Below are positions 46,410 through 60,057 of a DNA stretch of 64,000 nt, piece after piece. The position numbers were made by a program, and so were the translations under genes. The notes under the pieces were generated by a model that searched no databases, was not told the DNA's origin, and worked only from the letters and a program-made list of their open reading frames with translations. Each line of letters begins with the position of its first letter. Position 1 is the first letter of the stretch. The stretch comes from Byssochlamys sp. IMV 00236 (taxonomy: Eukaryota; Ascomycota; Eurotiomycetes; Eurotiales; Thermoascaceae), in contig MSJH02000842.1 of NCBI GenBank assembly GCA_001931875.2, positions 62,001-126,000 of the forward strand. Reading direction: 5' to 3'.

Positions 46410-49350
46410 AAGGCAGAGCTAATTTATTTAAATTTAAGTTATTCTATAATAATAATTAATAAGATATTTCTTAAGCGAGTTATATTATAAGCAAAATTTT
46501 ATTATATATTTAAAATAAAGATTAATAAGATAAGATCTATAGTATATAACTTATTAACTTATATTTAACTTATTTTAAATTATCTAGCTATTTATTATTT
46601 TAAGCTAATAATATTTTAGTTTAAAATTAAAGCTTACTTAATTAATTATTTTAAAATAAATCTTTTACTTAAAATTAATATAATAAATTACTATAATATA
46701 TTAATATACTTTATTATTTTAACCTATATTACTATTAAAGATATTTATATTTTATTAAAGATTACTATAAAATTAAACTATAGTTTATTATAATTAGTTT
46801 ATTTTATATATAAAATAATAGTATTATTAAATAATTCTATATATATCTTAATATATTTTAAAGAATACTTTATAAAAGATTATAATTATATTTTTAAGCC
46901 TAATTATTAAGGTATAAATCTCTATACCTATTTAGTAAATACTAACTTTATCTTTATTTAGGCTATTAATATTATAAATAAAGAATAGGCTATTTTATAG
47001 AAGATATACTTAAGTCTAGTTAATAAGTATAAGAAGACTAATATATTCTATATTAATCTAATTATAATACTGCTAATATAGTTAGCGCTATTATCTCTTA
47101 ATAAAACTAAGAGATTAGCTATTTAAAGTAATAATTTAAGCCTTAAGAAAAAACTTAATATTAATATTATTATTTATAGACCCCTAAATATTATAAATAA
47201 ATTTAAGAAAATAATTAGAGCTTATTTATCTAGTTAAACTATAGATTTACTAATATTCCCTTAGATTAATAGATAATAATCTTATTAAAAGAAGGTTAAG
47301 AATTAAATATCTTTTAAGTATATTAAGATTTACTCTCTTAGCCTTAAAGATTATAAAGTTATTAATTAAACCTTTAATAAGCTATATTAATAGAGAAGGA
47401 TAAAATATACTATTAATTATATACTAAGCGAATATCTTATATTTATTATTTAATATAATATTAAATATAATAGTAAAATAATTTATAAGGGTAAAGTAAT
47501 TATAGATATTTATAGTCTAAATTATATTATTAGACTTAATACTTATTCTCTCCTATTATAAGAGAATATTATTATATTTATAATAAAAAAATATATTATT
47601 TTAATATTTAATATAGTATCTTTCTAGTATTAATATTATATTTAATATAATTATAGAAACTAACTATTTATTATATTATATAGAGAATAAGAGATCTTTA
47701 ATATTATTATTATAGGCTTTTATAATATATTAATATATATCTAGTAATAAATAAATTATTACCTATATATTTTCTATAAATTTATAAAGATATATATTAA
47801 TAATATTATAGTCGTCTTTAATATAGTTAATAATTATTATATATATTTATATAAAGTCTTTAAGAAAATATAAACTAAATATTAAGCTTAATTTTAAGAA
47901 GTTCTTTATAAGATTTCTCTTTATATAACTATTAAGTTACTATATTAATTTATTAGGAATAAATATTATTAATAAGAAGATAAAGACTATAATTAATATC
48001 TTATTTCTATATATAGCTTAAGCCTTAAAGTTATATCTTAGCTTAATAAAATAGTTTAAATAATATATTCTTTAATATATTAAGATTATATAATTATTAT
48101 AAGATTAGAAGATAATATTTTTTAATAAAGCCTTTATAAAAGTTAAGATATAGTAGAGTTTTATAAAGAATATAATCTTAGCTATATTCTTATAAGCTAA
48201 GATAAATATTTATAATATTATTTAAAAATATTTTAATAATTTATTCTTTTTTATATATTATAACTTAAAGCGCTAGCTTTACTTTAATATTAATACTAGT
48301 ATCTCTAGCTTTAATATTATATTATACTATCTTTATAGTAATATTAAGGCTTAATTAAATAATTACTATCTTTTTATAGTTTATAAATCTCTTAAAGCTA
48401 TATTTAACTAATTAAAAGTTTAGCTAATTATATTCTTTTTAAAATAATTTAATATAGCTAAAAAAAGATATTAGCTAATAAAAATAAAGATAATATATTT
48501 AATATAGGCACTATATAAGATATATTATATTATTAAAACCTATTAAATACTACTAATTATTTTTATAAATTATAGTATTATAATTATAATTATTAAGCAG
48601 ATATCTTTTTAATTAATATTTATAAATTAAATTAATCTATACCTTATCTTAATATCGCAATATATATAGAGATTTAACCTTATATTTATATATAAGTTAA
48701 GATATAATAATATTGTTATAAATACCCTATTATATCTTAAATTATTTTTTATTAAGCTAAATATTTTTCTATTAAAAAATATTAAATATTATTTAGCTAT
48801 TATATTTTTTAAGACTATATATATTAATAATATTAAAGATAAGCTATAGTATAATATAACTCTTATTAAGTTATTAGAAAAATTTAAAATCTAATTAAAA
48901 GAGGGCTATAAAACTAATTCTTATTAGTTTAAGGTCTTTATTATATTATAGAATAATATAAATTTTATATATTTCCTTTTTATAATTTATAATAAACTCC
49001 TTTATATAGTTAATATTAATAATATATAATATCTCTATATATTATAGTTAGTTCTTAAGAATATTCTTAAAATAGCTTATAATAGTATAGAATACTTAAG
49101 TATTATTAAATAATTATTAATGTTTATAATTTTACAATTTATAAACTTATAAAGTAAGTTAAAATATATATTAAATATTGCTATTTATACTAAATAAACT
49201 AAATATATTATTATATATCTTATAGCAGCTATTAGTTTATTTTTATATTAAATATCTCTTTTTATATAATAATTATAGACTTTATTATAAGATTACTAAA
49301 TATAAGGCTATATAATTAAATCTTAACTATTACTTATAAATTTATAAAAT
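46410..49350 (+). pseudogene. pol: G1-c protease and reverse transcriptase (degenerate)
   Basis: The protease triad Asp-Ser-Gly reads Asn-Leu-Ser at 46431-46439, followed by Tyr-Ser for Cys-Ser. The RT N-terminal blocks lie near 47530-47710. The catalytic Tyr-Val-Asp-Asp reads Tyr-Ile-Asn-Asn at 47793-47804. After the RT the sequence runs into RNase H and the start of integrase by position (48200-49350). G1-b lacks the part equivalent to about 47228-48468. This is the only G1 copy in the window with an uninterrupted RT region. Confidence 0.8.
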
Positions 49351-49932
49351 CTTAAAGCTAATAAAAATACTTAATTAAGGAATTATCTAGGGGCTTAATT
49401 AAGCTAAACTAATTTATTTAGCTATTACTCTATTAATTAAGCTAGCTACTAGTAATATAATTCCTTACTAATTAAATTACTCGCCTAAGTAAATTAATAC
49501 TATATAATATATAAAATAATCTCTTTTTAAACTAAGATTTCTTAATAACTATATATCTAATATATATAATATTTAGTATATAGCTTTCTATAATAGTAAA
49601 CTTTTATATACTAAAATTTTAAGCTTTAAAAATTATTTATTATTTAAGTAATATAAATTACTGTTATAATTTTTATAATTATATTTTACTTAAAATATTT
49701 AAAGAATAATAAGACTTAAACAGATAAAATTAGATATATACAATCTTAATAATATATATTTATATATATTTATTTTAATAATCTTTAAATACTTAATTAT
49801 TAAGATATTTTAGTTTAAAAAAGGGCTATTTTATATATAATATAGTATTAATCTACTTAGGCAGGTAATCTAGTTAATAGAGAATTATATTATAGGCGAC
49901 TATTACTAAAGCTCTTAGAAGCATTAAAATAC
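49351..49932 (-). repeat. 3' LTR of CopA-2, split by a MITE
   Basis: The LTR is at 49351-49454 and about 49893-49932, interrupted by MITE-alpha copy 4. The intact partner is 60058-60200. The right part begins GGCGAC, preserved from the original LTR. Confidence 0.85.
49455..49890. mobile_element. MITE-alpha copy 4
   Basis: This 436-bp copy starts ATATAATTCC, flanked by TA (49453-49454 and 49891-49892). Both inverted repeats of about 70 bp are recognisable. Its CG positions have all become TA. It inserted after CopA-2, which gives a relative date. Confidence 0.85.
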
Positions 49933-51559
49933 TTCTTTTAACTATACTAGTAAATAGTTTAATTACTTAATTAAGTAATTTATTTAACCCTTTAAATATT
50001 TAGTTTCTTTAATTTTATAAGCTCTTAAAACTTCTTAAATTTAACTTAATTTAATAGCTTTATTAAGCTATTTACTAGGTTTATTTTACTATTAATTTTC
50101 TATAGTTTACTTATATTATTAGCTACTGCAGATTAAATAAAGAAATAATAATTATCTAGCTATTTAGTAATTAGTTTATAGCCTCTATTTCTAACTAAAA
50201 TTATAGTATTTACTATATTAATCTAGACTAATATAAAGATTTCTAGATTTTATTTAAGACTTAAAGTATAAGCTAGTTTTCTTATAAATATAGCTTCTTT
50301 TATTGCAGAATTTAATGCGCAGAATTTAGCAATTATTATTAATAGAGCTATTATTTACTATTTCTTATTAAACTAGCTAATAAATACTCCTTTATATAAG
50401 ATTATAAATATTTTAATTAAAGTCTTATTAAAGTTATCTTAATAATTAGTATTTATATAAACTTTAATACTTATATTAAGATTTACTCTTAGTTTAATAT
50501 TATAGTTAAAAGCTTAGCGAATATATTATAGTAAATGTTTTACTATTTTAATATCTTTATTATTTAAGTTATTTACCTTTTATTATAAGTAGTTTATAGC
50601 TTAAGCTAAGTTTAGCTATATTTTAATTATTAATTAGCTTAATTTTTTAATAAGAGTTTAATATTTAATTTTTATATTCTTATTAGCTAGTTATTTTAAA
50701 ATCTTTAGTCTATATATTAATATTATAAGAACTTAAATTCTTATTAGTTTACTATTATAAAAGCCGGAGTTAATTAAAATAGCTAATATATAGCTAGCTT
50801 AACTTATAGTAATTATTCTCTATATTTAATCTTTATTAAGCTTATAACCTAAGAAGTTAAAGAGTTTATTAAAGATCTTTATATTAAAGTAATTGCTTAA
50901 AGTTATAATAAATATATTAATATTTTCCTTTATAAATATCATTATAAGTATATTATAAATATAAATAATAATATATTATTTTTTATTTAATATAAAGATA
51001 TATAGATTTTCTTTTAGTAGTATAAAACCTATATTATAAAATTTATTTATAAGTATTATATTTTATAAATTAGCGAATTCTTATAGTTTATATAGAGTAT
51101 AGTAAAATAGGCAGACTTAATATTTCCCTATAATAAGTTTTATTAGCTATTATATATAGATTTACTTATTATTTAATAAAGTATTTAAATAAGCTATAAT
51201 AATATTATATTAAATTTAATATAACCTATATATAATAATAAGGGTTAGAAATAGTTTAATAGCTATCTTACTTACTATTAGGCTATAGTATTATTTATAT
51301 CTAATAGTTTATTAAAAGTTACTATAAATTACTTATTTAACTTTATATTTCTTTAAGAAGTTATTAGTATTAGTCTTAATATTATATACTTATTTCCCTA
51401 ATAGAATTTTAATATCTTTATTATTTAAATAAAGGATTAGTAACCAAGTCTATTTAGCTTTAAGCTTCTATATTTAAGTCTTTATAGCTTATTACTAGTT
51501 ACTAGTATATAAAGATTTAATTACCTATTTATAAGTACGAGAGATTTTAATTTTATAAG
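49933..51559 (-). pseudogene. CopA-2 RT and RNase H (degenerate)
   Basis: This is the 3' half of the CopA-2 polyprotein on the minus strand, collinear with 25520-27130 of CopA-1. The catalytic box at 50952-50963 reads Tyr-Ile-Tyr-Asn, so both Asp are lost. CopB interrupts it at 51565. Confidence 0.8.
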
Positions 51560-51564
51560 CTTAT

Positions 51565-51839
51565 TATTATAAAATAGTAGTTAAAACTAGTAGATTTTAA
51601 TATAATAAAGATTTTACTTTAAGAAAATCTTTAGGAATAATTTTATTTTAGTAAAATTAGGCAGCTTAAAGAAACTACTTCTTAAATTCTTTATAAAATC
51701 TATTACTCTAACTAAAAATATATAGATATATATTTTATATCTATTATATATGCTAATACTCTTTTTTCTTAAATATTATTAGCCCTTTAAGCTATTAAAT
51801 TAATCTAGGAAATTCTATTTAAATCTATTTTTTTTAACT
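51565..51839 (+). repeat. 5' LTR of CopB
   Basis: This 275-bp LTR starts TATTATAAAATAGTAG and ends TTTTTAACT. It pairs with 56648-56922. The likely primer-binding site AGTTATAAGCC follows directly. Confidence 0.9.
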
Positions 51840-51849
51840 AGTTATAAGC

Positions 51850-54800
51850 CTAAGTTTATAATAATTTAGGAGAAATAGCTATATAATAAAAACTTTTTTA
51901 TTCTAAATATTTAAGTTTAAACTAGTAATAATAAGCTATTTTTATATAAGAGAATCTATAATAAGACTATTTTAATATTATATTAAATACTAAATCTAAT
52001 AAGGGTTAAATCTTATTAAAGGTTAAAATATTAATCTACTATTATTATATTCTTAATAAATAGTATTAAAAATAAAAAAAAAATTTATTTTTATCTTTTT
52101 AAAAAAGAATTATAAGAAATAGTTTATTTATATAAAAAGATAGTTTATTAATAAAGATTATTAGAGAGTTATTAAATTTATTAAAAGGCTAAATAATAAT
52201 TAATTTAATAAGGCTAATATAGTTATTTAATACTAGATTATTAAATATTTATTTAAAGATAATTAAGATAGATTTATTAACTTTAATAATATATATATAT
52301 TATAAGAGGTTCTGCGAGTAAAATATATAAAAACTCTTTTTAATTAAAAGCACTAACTTATTTAGTTATTTATATATTTTTAAATAATTTCTAAATAAAT
52401 AATCTTAGATACTTAGATTTAATTATAATAGATAAAAAAGAGAATTATAATATTTAATAGTATAATATCTTTTTTAATTAAGCTTAAAATTAAAATATAA
52501 TAATTATTTTTAATATTATTTAAAGAATATATTATAATTAGGGCAATAATTAATATATATAAAAATTTAAAAATAGATAATATTCTAGCTATTTTAAAAG
52601 AAATAGAGACTTAATTTTAAATAAAACTAATTATTATATTCTTAATAAAAAATAAGTAAATTCTTATTAAATATTATATTTATAAGGAAGATTATTATAT
52701 TAAAAATTACTTATTTCTATTTATTATTTAAAAAAGTATAAGAGATAATTAAAGATAGAGAAAGAAGTCTCTTAAATAAATATTTAATAATCTTATTATT
52801 TAAGATAAGATAATAATAAAGATAATTAATAAAATTTATAAAGAGGTTTAATCCTTAAAAAATAAAAGATTAAAAAATAAAAAGTATAAGGTATATAATA
52901 TAGAAGAAACCTTAAATATTAAAAAGAGTTAATCTTAATTAAAATCTTTAAACTTAGTTACTTTTAATAACTAAGTCTTATATAAAATTACTTACTTTTT
53001 AAAAGATATTACTAATAAAAATCTATTTTAATAATATATAAATAATAATATTAGTTTATATATAATTAATAAAAACTATTATTTTAAAGGACTATTAATT
53101 TAAATTTAATAAAGATATATTTATATAAGTAAAGAGATTCTATATTTAAAATATATAAAGATAGTTATTTTTAAAGATAAAAATAAGAAAATATTAGACT
53201 TAGAAAATATATTACTTATATTAAACTTTAGGGTAAATCTCTTATTAATTAAGATATTCTGCTAATAATTAAATATATATAAATAAATATTTTAATAAAA
53301 AAATAATATCTATATTAAATAAATTAGATAAGGTTATAATTTAAGGTATTATTAAATATAGAATTTATATTATTAAGAGAGTCTTCTTAGATTAAATACT
53401 TAAATTATAGTATATACTTATTATATTATTTTATATTAAAAATACTCTTAATACTATAATTATAGATTAAAAAAAAAGGATTTTATTAAAATAAAATTAA
53501 GGAAAAAAAAGAATTTTATTAAAATAAAATTAAGGGGAAAAAAAGATTTTATTAAAATAAAATCTAGGAGAAGTATTAATTATAATATAAGAAAATTAGC
53601 TATTTTAAACTTAAAAAGGTTAAAAACTTATATAATTTAATTATATTAAAGAAGCCTATTAAAATAATAATAAACTATTAATATATAATATATACTATAG
53701 CTAATATTAGAAATAAAAAAAAAACTACTAGTATATAAAAGGCTAATATTCTTAAACTTATCTATATAGATATATATAGTTAAATGCTAAAGTCTAAGAA
53801 TAAATATATTTATTTTTTAATAGTTATAGATAATTTTTTAAGAAAAATATAGATATTTTTAATAAGAGCTAAATCTAATATTACTCTTATTTTAAATAAA
53901 TAGAAAAGAGAGATTAAAATAATAATAAGTCTTTAAATTCTTAATATATAATTAAATAATATACTAGAATTTAAGAATCTTTTTAAAACCTAGAGGAAAT
54001 AATTTAGTATATATTATAAACTAATAATTCTATATATATTAATATAAAATAGAGCTATAGAATAAGTATATTAAATTATTAAAAAAAGAATAAGAGCTAT
54101 ATTTAAAGATTTAAATCTTCTAGTTAAATTATAGATAAAAGCAGCTTAAACTAATATATATATTAGAAATAAAGTATTAAATAGACTAATAGTTAATAAG
54201 ATTTAAATAGCTCTAAAAGAAGCTTTTATTAAAGTTAAGCTATTAATTAATTACTTAAAAATATAGAGATATTAAGCGGTATTATATATAAATCTAGAAT
54301 CTCTATTATAAAATATATAAAAAAATAAATTAATAAATTAAAATAAGATCTATATTTTTATAAAATATATTAAGGGAATAAATAAATAATAGAAAGTTTA
54401 AGCTTTAAATATAAAAAAGATTATTAAGATTTATTAAGCTAAGTTCTTTAAAAATAAATTAAAAAAAGATCTAGACTTTAAAATTTTCTGAAGATTATTA
54501 CTAAATATAATATTAATAAAAAATTTAAAAGATTAATTAATAACTTAGCTTATTATCTTAAGTATATATATACTTTTAAATAAAAAGAAGAATAATATTA
54601 ATAATTAAGAGAAGAGCTATAAAAAAGTTTTAGTTTTTCCTTAAAAGAAAAAAGAAGTATTTTATTAAAAAAAATTAAAATATTTCTTAAAAAAAAGAAG
54701 CTTTTTATTATAATAAAATTATAGAATAGAAGAAAATATTTAATTATTCTTATTTTAATAATCTAAATAATTATAAGAACTTATAAATAAATCTCTTATC

Positions 54801-56630
54801 TCTACTAAGTAAATAAGTTATATCTTATATAAAGATCCTCTATATAATAAAATATAAAAGAGAAAAAATTAAATTATTAGATAATAAATAAAATGCTAAA
54901 AAATTATATTAAGCAATGCTTATATTAAATCTCTTACCTCTAAGTATTAATATAGACTAAGAGAAATATATAGAATAAGTATTAAATATTATAATAATAA
55001 TATATATAATAAAGAAATATATTTTAATCTTAAACTTATATTATATTATAATTAATAACTTTATTTAAAATAAACTATAGTAAAATATATTTAAAATTAA
55101 AATAAATATACTTTAAGTAAATAAAATTTTTAAAATAATTATATTACTATTAAAAGCTAATATTATAACTAGCTATTAAATATTAGCTATAAAGTATAAT
55201 TTAAATAGTTTCTTTTAAAAGCTTAAGATATACCTTATTATTTAAGAGTTTATTTAAAAATATAATATTAATTTTAAGTATATTTTTATTCTTACCTTAT
55301 AATATAATATATTATAAATATTTCTAGCTATTATTATAATAAAGAATTATAAGTACTATATTATAAATATTAATAATACCTTTATAAAGTTAATATTAAA
55401 AGAGAAGATTTATATAATATTTCTGCTAAAAATAAATATATTATTAAGAATAATATTAAAAGTTCTTTAATCTCTATATAGTTTAAAATAGGCTATAAAA
55501 GATTAAAATTAAATTTATATAGAAATATTTCAGAAAATAAATTTTATATAAATTAATATTAATCTATACTTATTATAATACTTAAAGAAAAAAATCTTAT
55601 TTTTAATATATATTAATAATATCTTAATTAATATAAAGTAAATAAAGAATATCTATTAGTTTAAATAAGAGTTTAAATTAATATATAAAATAAAGAACTT
55701 AAGAGAAATAAAGAAGATCTTTAATATTTAAATTATTTAAAATAAGTAAGACTAAATATTAATAATAGATTAATCTTATTATATTAAAGAACTCTTATTA
55801 TAATATAAAATAAGTAAAAAAAAGATATATTTAGTTAATATCCTATTAAATAGATATAACTCTTTAAAATTATTTAACTCTTAAGATAAAAGAATAAATT
55901 AAAGAGAGTATTAAAAGATTATTAATAACTTAATCTATTTAATAATTTTAATAAAACTAGATATTATATTTATAATAAGTAAATTAAGTTAATATTTATT
56001 AAATTTATTTAAAAGATATTTTAAGATATTAAAATCTCTTATAAGATACTTATAATTAATTATATATCTTAGTCTTAAGTTTAATATAAATTAAGACTAG
56101 TAATTTATTAAATATTTAGACTTAAATTATATAATAAATAAAACTAATTAGATATTAATCTTAAAAAATATTTTTATTTTAGCTAATAGCTTAATAAGCT
56201 AATTAAATAAAAAATAAAAATCTATTATAATTTTAATTATAGAGGCTAAATATATAGCTATATATTAAGCTATAAAATAGTCTTAATAATTAGCCCTTTT
56301 TTTAAAAGATATAGAATATAGATATTATATTAATTTAAATAAATTTAAGCTAATAATAAGAGAAGAATAAGTTTTTATTATTAATTCTCTAATTAAAATC
56401 TATAAGAATAATTAAATATTACTATTATTAATTAGAGATACTTATATCTATAAGAGATTAAAGCATATTAATATTATATATTACTATATATATAACTTAT
56501 ATTAAAGAAATAGAATTAATATTAAATTTATTAGAATATAAAATATAATAATAGATAGTTTTACTAAACTATTACTAAAGATAAACTTCTTAAGATTCTT
56601 AAGTTAATTAAGATTAATTAACTTAATAAA
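51850..56630 (+). pseudogene. CopB gag-pol polyprotein (degenerate)
   Basis: This is a copia polyprotein remnant. A gag zinc knuckle lies at 52672-52710, where only the last Cys/His-type position still hints at the original and most read Tyr. The spacing is one residue short of CX2CX4HX4C, so a codon may be lost. The RT box reads Tyr-Ile-Asn-Asn at 55609-55620. Near 56240 the frame reads Glu-Ala-Lys-Tyr-Ile-Ala (family: Glu-Ala-Glu-Tyr), and near 56550 Asp-Ser-Phe-Thr-Lys-Leu-Leu, the usual copia RNase H ending. A repeated palindromic segment interrupts it at 53475-53565. Stops are frequent. Confidence 0.85.
53475..53565 (+). repeat. Threefold repeat of a palindromic segment in CopB
   Basis: The segment ATTTTATTAAAATAAAAT, which is self-complementary, occurs three times at intervals of 32-33 bp, separated by A-rich spacers with GG. 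It lies inside the integrase-to-RT part of CopB. The LTR holds a related AATTTTATTTTAGTAAAATT stretch. Confidence 0.7.
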
Positions 56631-56647
56631 TTTAGACTAAGGAGAAG

Positions 56648-56922
56648 TATTATAAAATAATAGTTAGAACTAATAGATTTTAATATAATAAAGATTTTAC
56701 TTTAAGAAAATCTTTAAAAATAATTTTATTTTAATAAAATTAAGTAGCTTAAAGAAACTACTTCTTAAGCTTTTTATAAAATTTATTACTCTAACTAAGA
56801 ATATATAGATATATACTTTATATCTACTATATATACTAATACTCTTTTTTCTTAAGTATTATTAGCTCTTTAAGCTATTAAATTAGTCTAGGGAATTCTA
56901 TTTAAACTTATTCTTTTTAACT
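56648..56922 (+). repeat. 3' LTR of CopB
   Basis: This 275-bp LTR matches 51565-51839. The purine-rich AAGGAGAAG just upstream (56639-56647) is the polypurine tract. CTTAT and then CopA-2 sequence follow. Confidence 0.9.
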
Positions 56923-56927
56923 CTTAT

Positions 56928-59900
56928 ATAAGTTATAAAGCTAAAGCTAAAATACTATATTATTTACTCTCTTTAGTCTTTACTATTTTCTTTACTTAAA
57001 CTATTTAAGTATTATAAGCTTATTTATCTTCTAGCTAAATAATTAACTTTTTATCTTATATAAATTATAATATCTTTTTTATTAATTCTTTTATAAGCTA
57101 TAAGCTAATTAAGTTAATATAATTAATATCTTTATACTCTATAAAACTAGTATTATAGAAATTTTCTTATAATAAATTTAAAAAGATTAAGATATTTTTA
57201 AATAAAGCTTAGTTAATTAGCTTATTTATCTAAGTATTTAAATTGCCTATAATAAGTTAAATAATATCTATATTTTTTTATATTTCTAATAGTTACTATT
57301 TAGTCTATTATTTAATCTAGAGTATAGGTAATAGAGTTTTAATATATTATTAGATAATATCTTTAACTATTTAATAAATTAAGTCGACTATTTATAATTA
57401 ATTCTTAATATATTATCTTAAAATAAATATTTTTATTTTATTAATAGTTAGCGCTAAACTCTTTAATATAGGATTATCTTAAAATAAATATTTTTATTTT
57501 ATTAATAGTTAGCGCTAAACTCTTTAATATAGGATTTTTTTATAATTATAAGAGTTAATAAATTATTAAAATCTTTAAAGAATATAATATCTTTAAAATA
57601 TTTAACCTTACTTATTTTAAAGATTTAGATTTTATAGATATAATTATTATCTCCTTTATATTTAACTAAGTATTTAACTTAAATATAAGGTACTATTTTA
57701 AATACTTGCTTCTTATCTTCTTTAAATATATAGAGATATATTTAATAGCCTTAAACTTATAGATATTTTAAAGAGGGATTTTTATTTAATATATTAAAAT
57801 ATCTCCTTTATTTTATAATAGAAGATTTAATCTTATTCTTTTATAATAATTTATTTATAATATAAATAATAGTCTTAATTATAAATAGCTAAAGATTCTT
57901 TAAGAGTTTTAAAACTATTATTATTATATAAGCTAATAAGTTAAAATATTTTCTATAGCATTTTAAAATATTATTACCCTTTAAGATTTATAAAAGTATT
58001 AATTTAATCTTTAATCCTTTAGCTTTAGCCTAAGACTTAAAGTTTAAGAATTTTCTCTTACTATTAATTCTTTAATATTATAGGTAATTACTTATTAATA
58101 AGATATTTTTAATTTCTTTAATAAAAGAGATTATATATTTTAAAGCTTTATCTTTTAATTTTAATATATAGATAAATTATATTCTTATAGTATTATCTAT
58201 AATAATAAGATAATTAATATATCTTTAAACTCTTAATAGCTTTATAAGCTAAGTATTTATATAAAAAAATTCTATTAATTATAATATATAAGGCTAAAAG
58301 TCTTTAAATATTAATTACTTTATCTTTATTATATAATATACTTTATAATAAAAGTTTATATTTTTAATAAATTAAATAGCTATAAGGTTTAATTTAGTAA
58401 TAGCTTTAAGCTTTATAACTTTAATATAACTTATTCTTTTATATAAGAGTTTTAGTAATATTACTAGTATAATAATTTATCTATAGAATTTAAGCTATAG
58501 AATATCTCTATTCTTATATATATATTTAATAATTTAATTAGTATCTATATTTATTAGTCTATTATTTTAAGAATTATATTATATTTTATATAATATTTTA
58601 TTTTAAATTATAGAGAATAAATAGTATTTTTATTTTAGTATATATAAGGCGTAAATAAAGATACTATTTATATAATTACTATTAAGCTTAAAATTTAATC
58701 TAATAATACTTTTACCTTTACTTTTATCTAGAATATTATTAGTATAATTATATTTATATTATTGCTTTTTTTTAAGGATAAAGTCTTTATACTTAATAAA
58801 CTAAGACTTATTATTATATATGTTTTTATATACTCTTAAATTTATTATTTAACTAATAGATAAAATAAATATTATTAAAATTACTATTTCTATAAAGCTA
58901 TTAAATTTTTTTTTTCTTTATCTTATTTTTATAGATTAAAGTTAATTTTTTTTAGTTTAAAAGAGTTTAAATATCTCTTAATAAGTATTATTAATTAAAA
59001 ACTTTCTTTTTAAAGTAGTAGTAATCTATAAAGTTATATTTAAATATATAATAATATCTATATTTACCTTTAAAGAATAGCTTCTTTTTATATATTTTAT
59101 AAGTAAAGTTTAAAGAGTCTTTATCTAAAGATAGATCTTTTAATAGTTTATTTAACTGCTTAGTCTTTTAAATATAGGTTTTATTTATAGATATAGCTAA
59201 GACTATTTAAGTACTCTTATAAGATTTAATTTAATTAATAGCTTTAAAGCTAAGTTATTAAAATTCTTTTATTATTATATTTATTAGAGGTTTAATTTAT
59301 TAAGCCTATTTAATATAGTAGGAGTTAGTCTAAGCTAATATTTTAAATTTAAGCTATTTAAGTATTAGTATTACTATATTAAAGAGCGAGAGAATTAAGT
59401 CTATATTATTTAATTTTATTATATAATCTCTAAATTTAGTAATATATTATTTAATTATTTTATATTAAGATCTAGTTATAGTAATAGTTTATTAAAATAT
59501 AAAGAGTCTACTTAAAGCTAAGCTATAGTTAATAACTTTTTTAATTGCTTTAATATACTTATCTATATAAATTAGCTTATTAAGTATAATTTTAATAGTT
59601 TTAATTAGCTTATAGTCTATCTAACTATTAATTTAGCTCTTTATTATTAAATTAAGCTTTTTCTATATTTTATAGACTTTAGCTTTATTTTAAAGTATAG
59701 ATCTCTTAATAAATATATTAATTAAATTCTTATAGTTAATAATTTTAAGAACTTCTTTAATTAGCTAAAGCTAATTATTAAAATTATTATTATTAATTAA
59801 ATATTTAACTACTATAAGTATTTTATCTTATATAATTTTTAATAGCTTTAATTCTTAATAAGTTATAACTGCTAAAGCTATTAAAAGAGTTAATACTAGA

Positions 59901-60057
59901 GATAGAGTTATTATCTTAAAGAATTAGTCTATTTAAAAGTAAAGGTCTATTAGTTTAACTTCTTATTATAGGTATTATTTAATTAAAGAATTAAAGCTTT
60001 AAGGTATTTAGCTTATTTATTTAAAATAGTAATAAGGCTAAGCTAAGCTTATAATCT
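56928..60057 (-). pseudogene. CopA-2 gag and integrase (degenerate)
   Basis: This is the 5' half of the CopA-2 polyprotein on the minus strand, collinear with 27140-30220 of CopA-1. It contains a 61-bp tandem duplication at 57412-57533, absent from CopA-1. The zinc-knuckle region lies near 59030-59075. The mutation load is much higher than in CopA-1. Confidence 0.8.
57412..57533 (-). repeat. 61-bp tandem duplication in CopA-2
   Basis: The unit ATTATCTTAAAATAAATA... at 57412-57472 is repeated at 57473-57533, virtually without differences, and includes a preserved GCGC in both. The near-identity suggests that the duplication came after most of the mutation. Confidence 0.85.

Larger units (their letters stand above)
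45342..49350 (+). mobile_element. G1-c, middle portion (protease, RT)
   Basis: This is the second piece of G1-c, collinear with 5530-6409 and 16315-18509 of G1-a and continuing beyond where G1-a is cut. It ends at 49350, where CopA copy 2 was inserted. The AAAT duplication at 49347-49350 recurs at 60201-60204. A 182-bp tandem duplication sits at 45731-46070. Confidence 0.87.
51565..56922 (+). mobile_element. CopB, Ty1/copia element inside CopA-2
   Basis: This is a 5,358-bp copia element on the plus strand with 275-bp LTRs and an exact TSD CTTAT (51560-51564 and 56923-56927). The CopA sequence continues across it, as shown by CopA-1 near 27120-27160. The order is gag zinc knuckle, integrase by position, RT, RNase H. 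It is unrelated to CopA apart from general copia structure and a similar primer-binding site. It is among the most AT-rich elements here. Confidence 0.92.

Noticed and set aside
45342..49350. A fifth, independent G1 copy with its own gag missing
   Set aside because: It begins at the base where G1-c gag stops at 21728, and its 3' LTR ends at the partner duplication of G1-c, so it is the middle part of G1-c.
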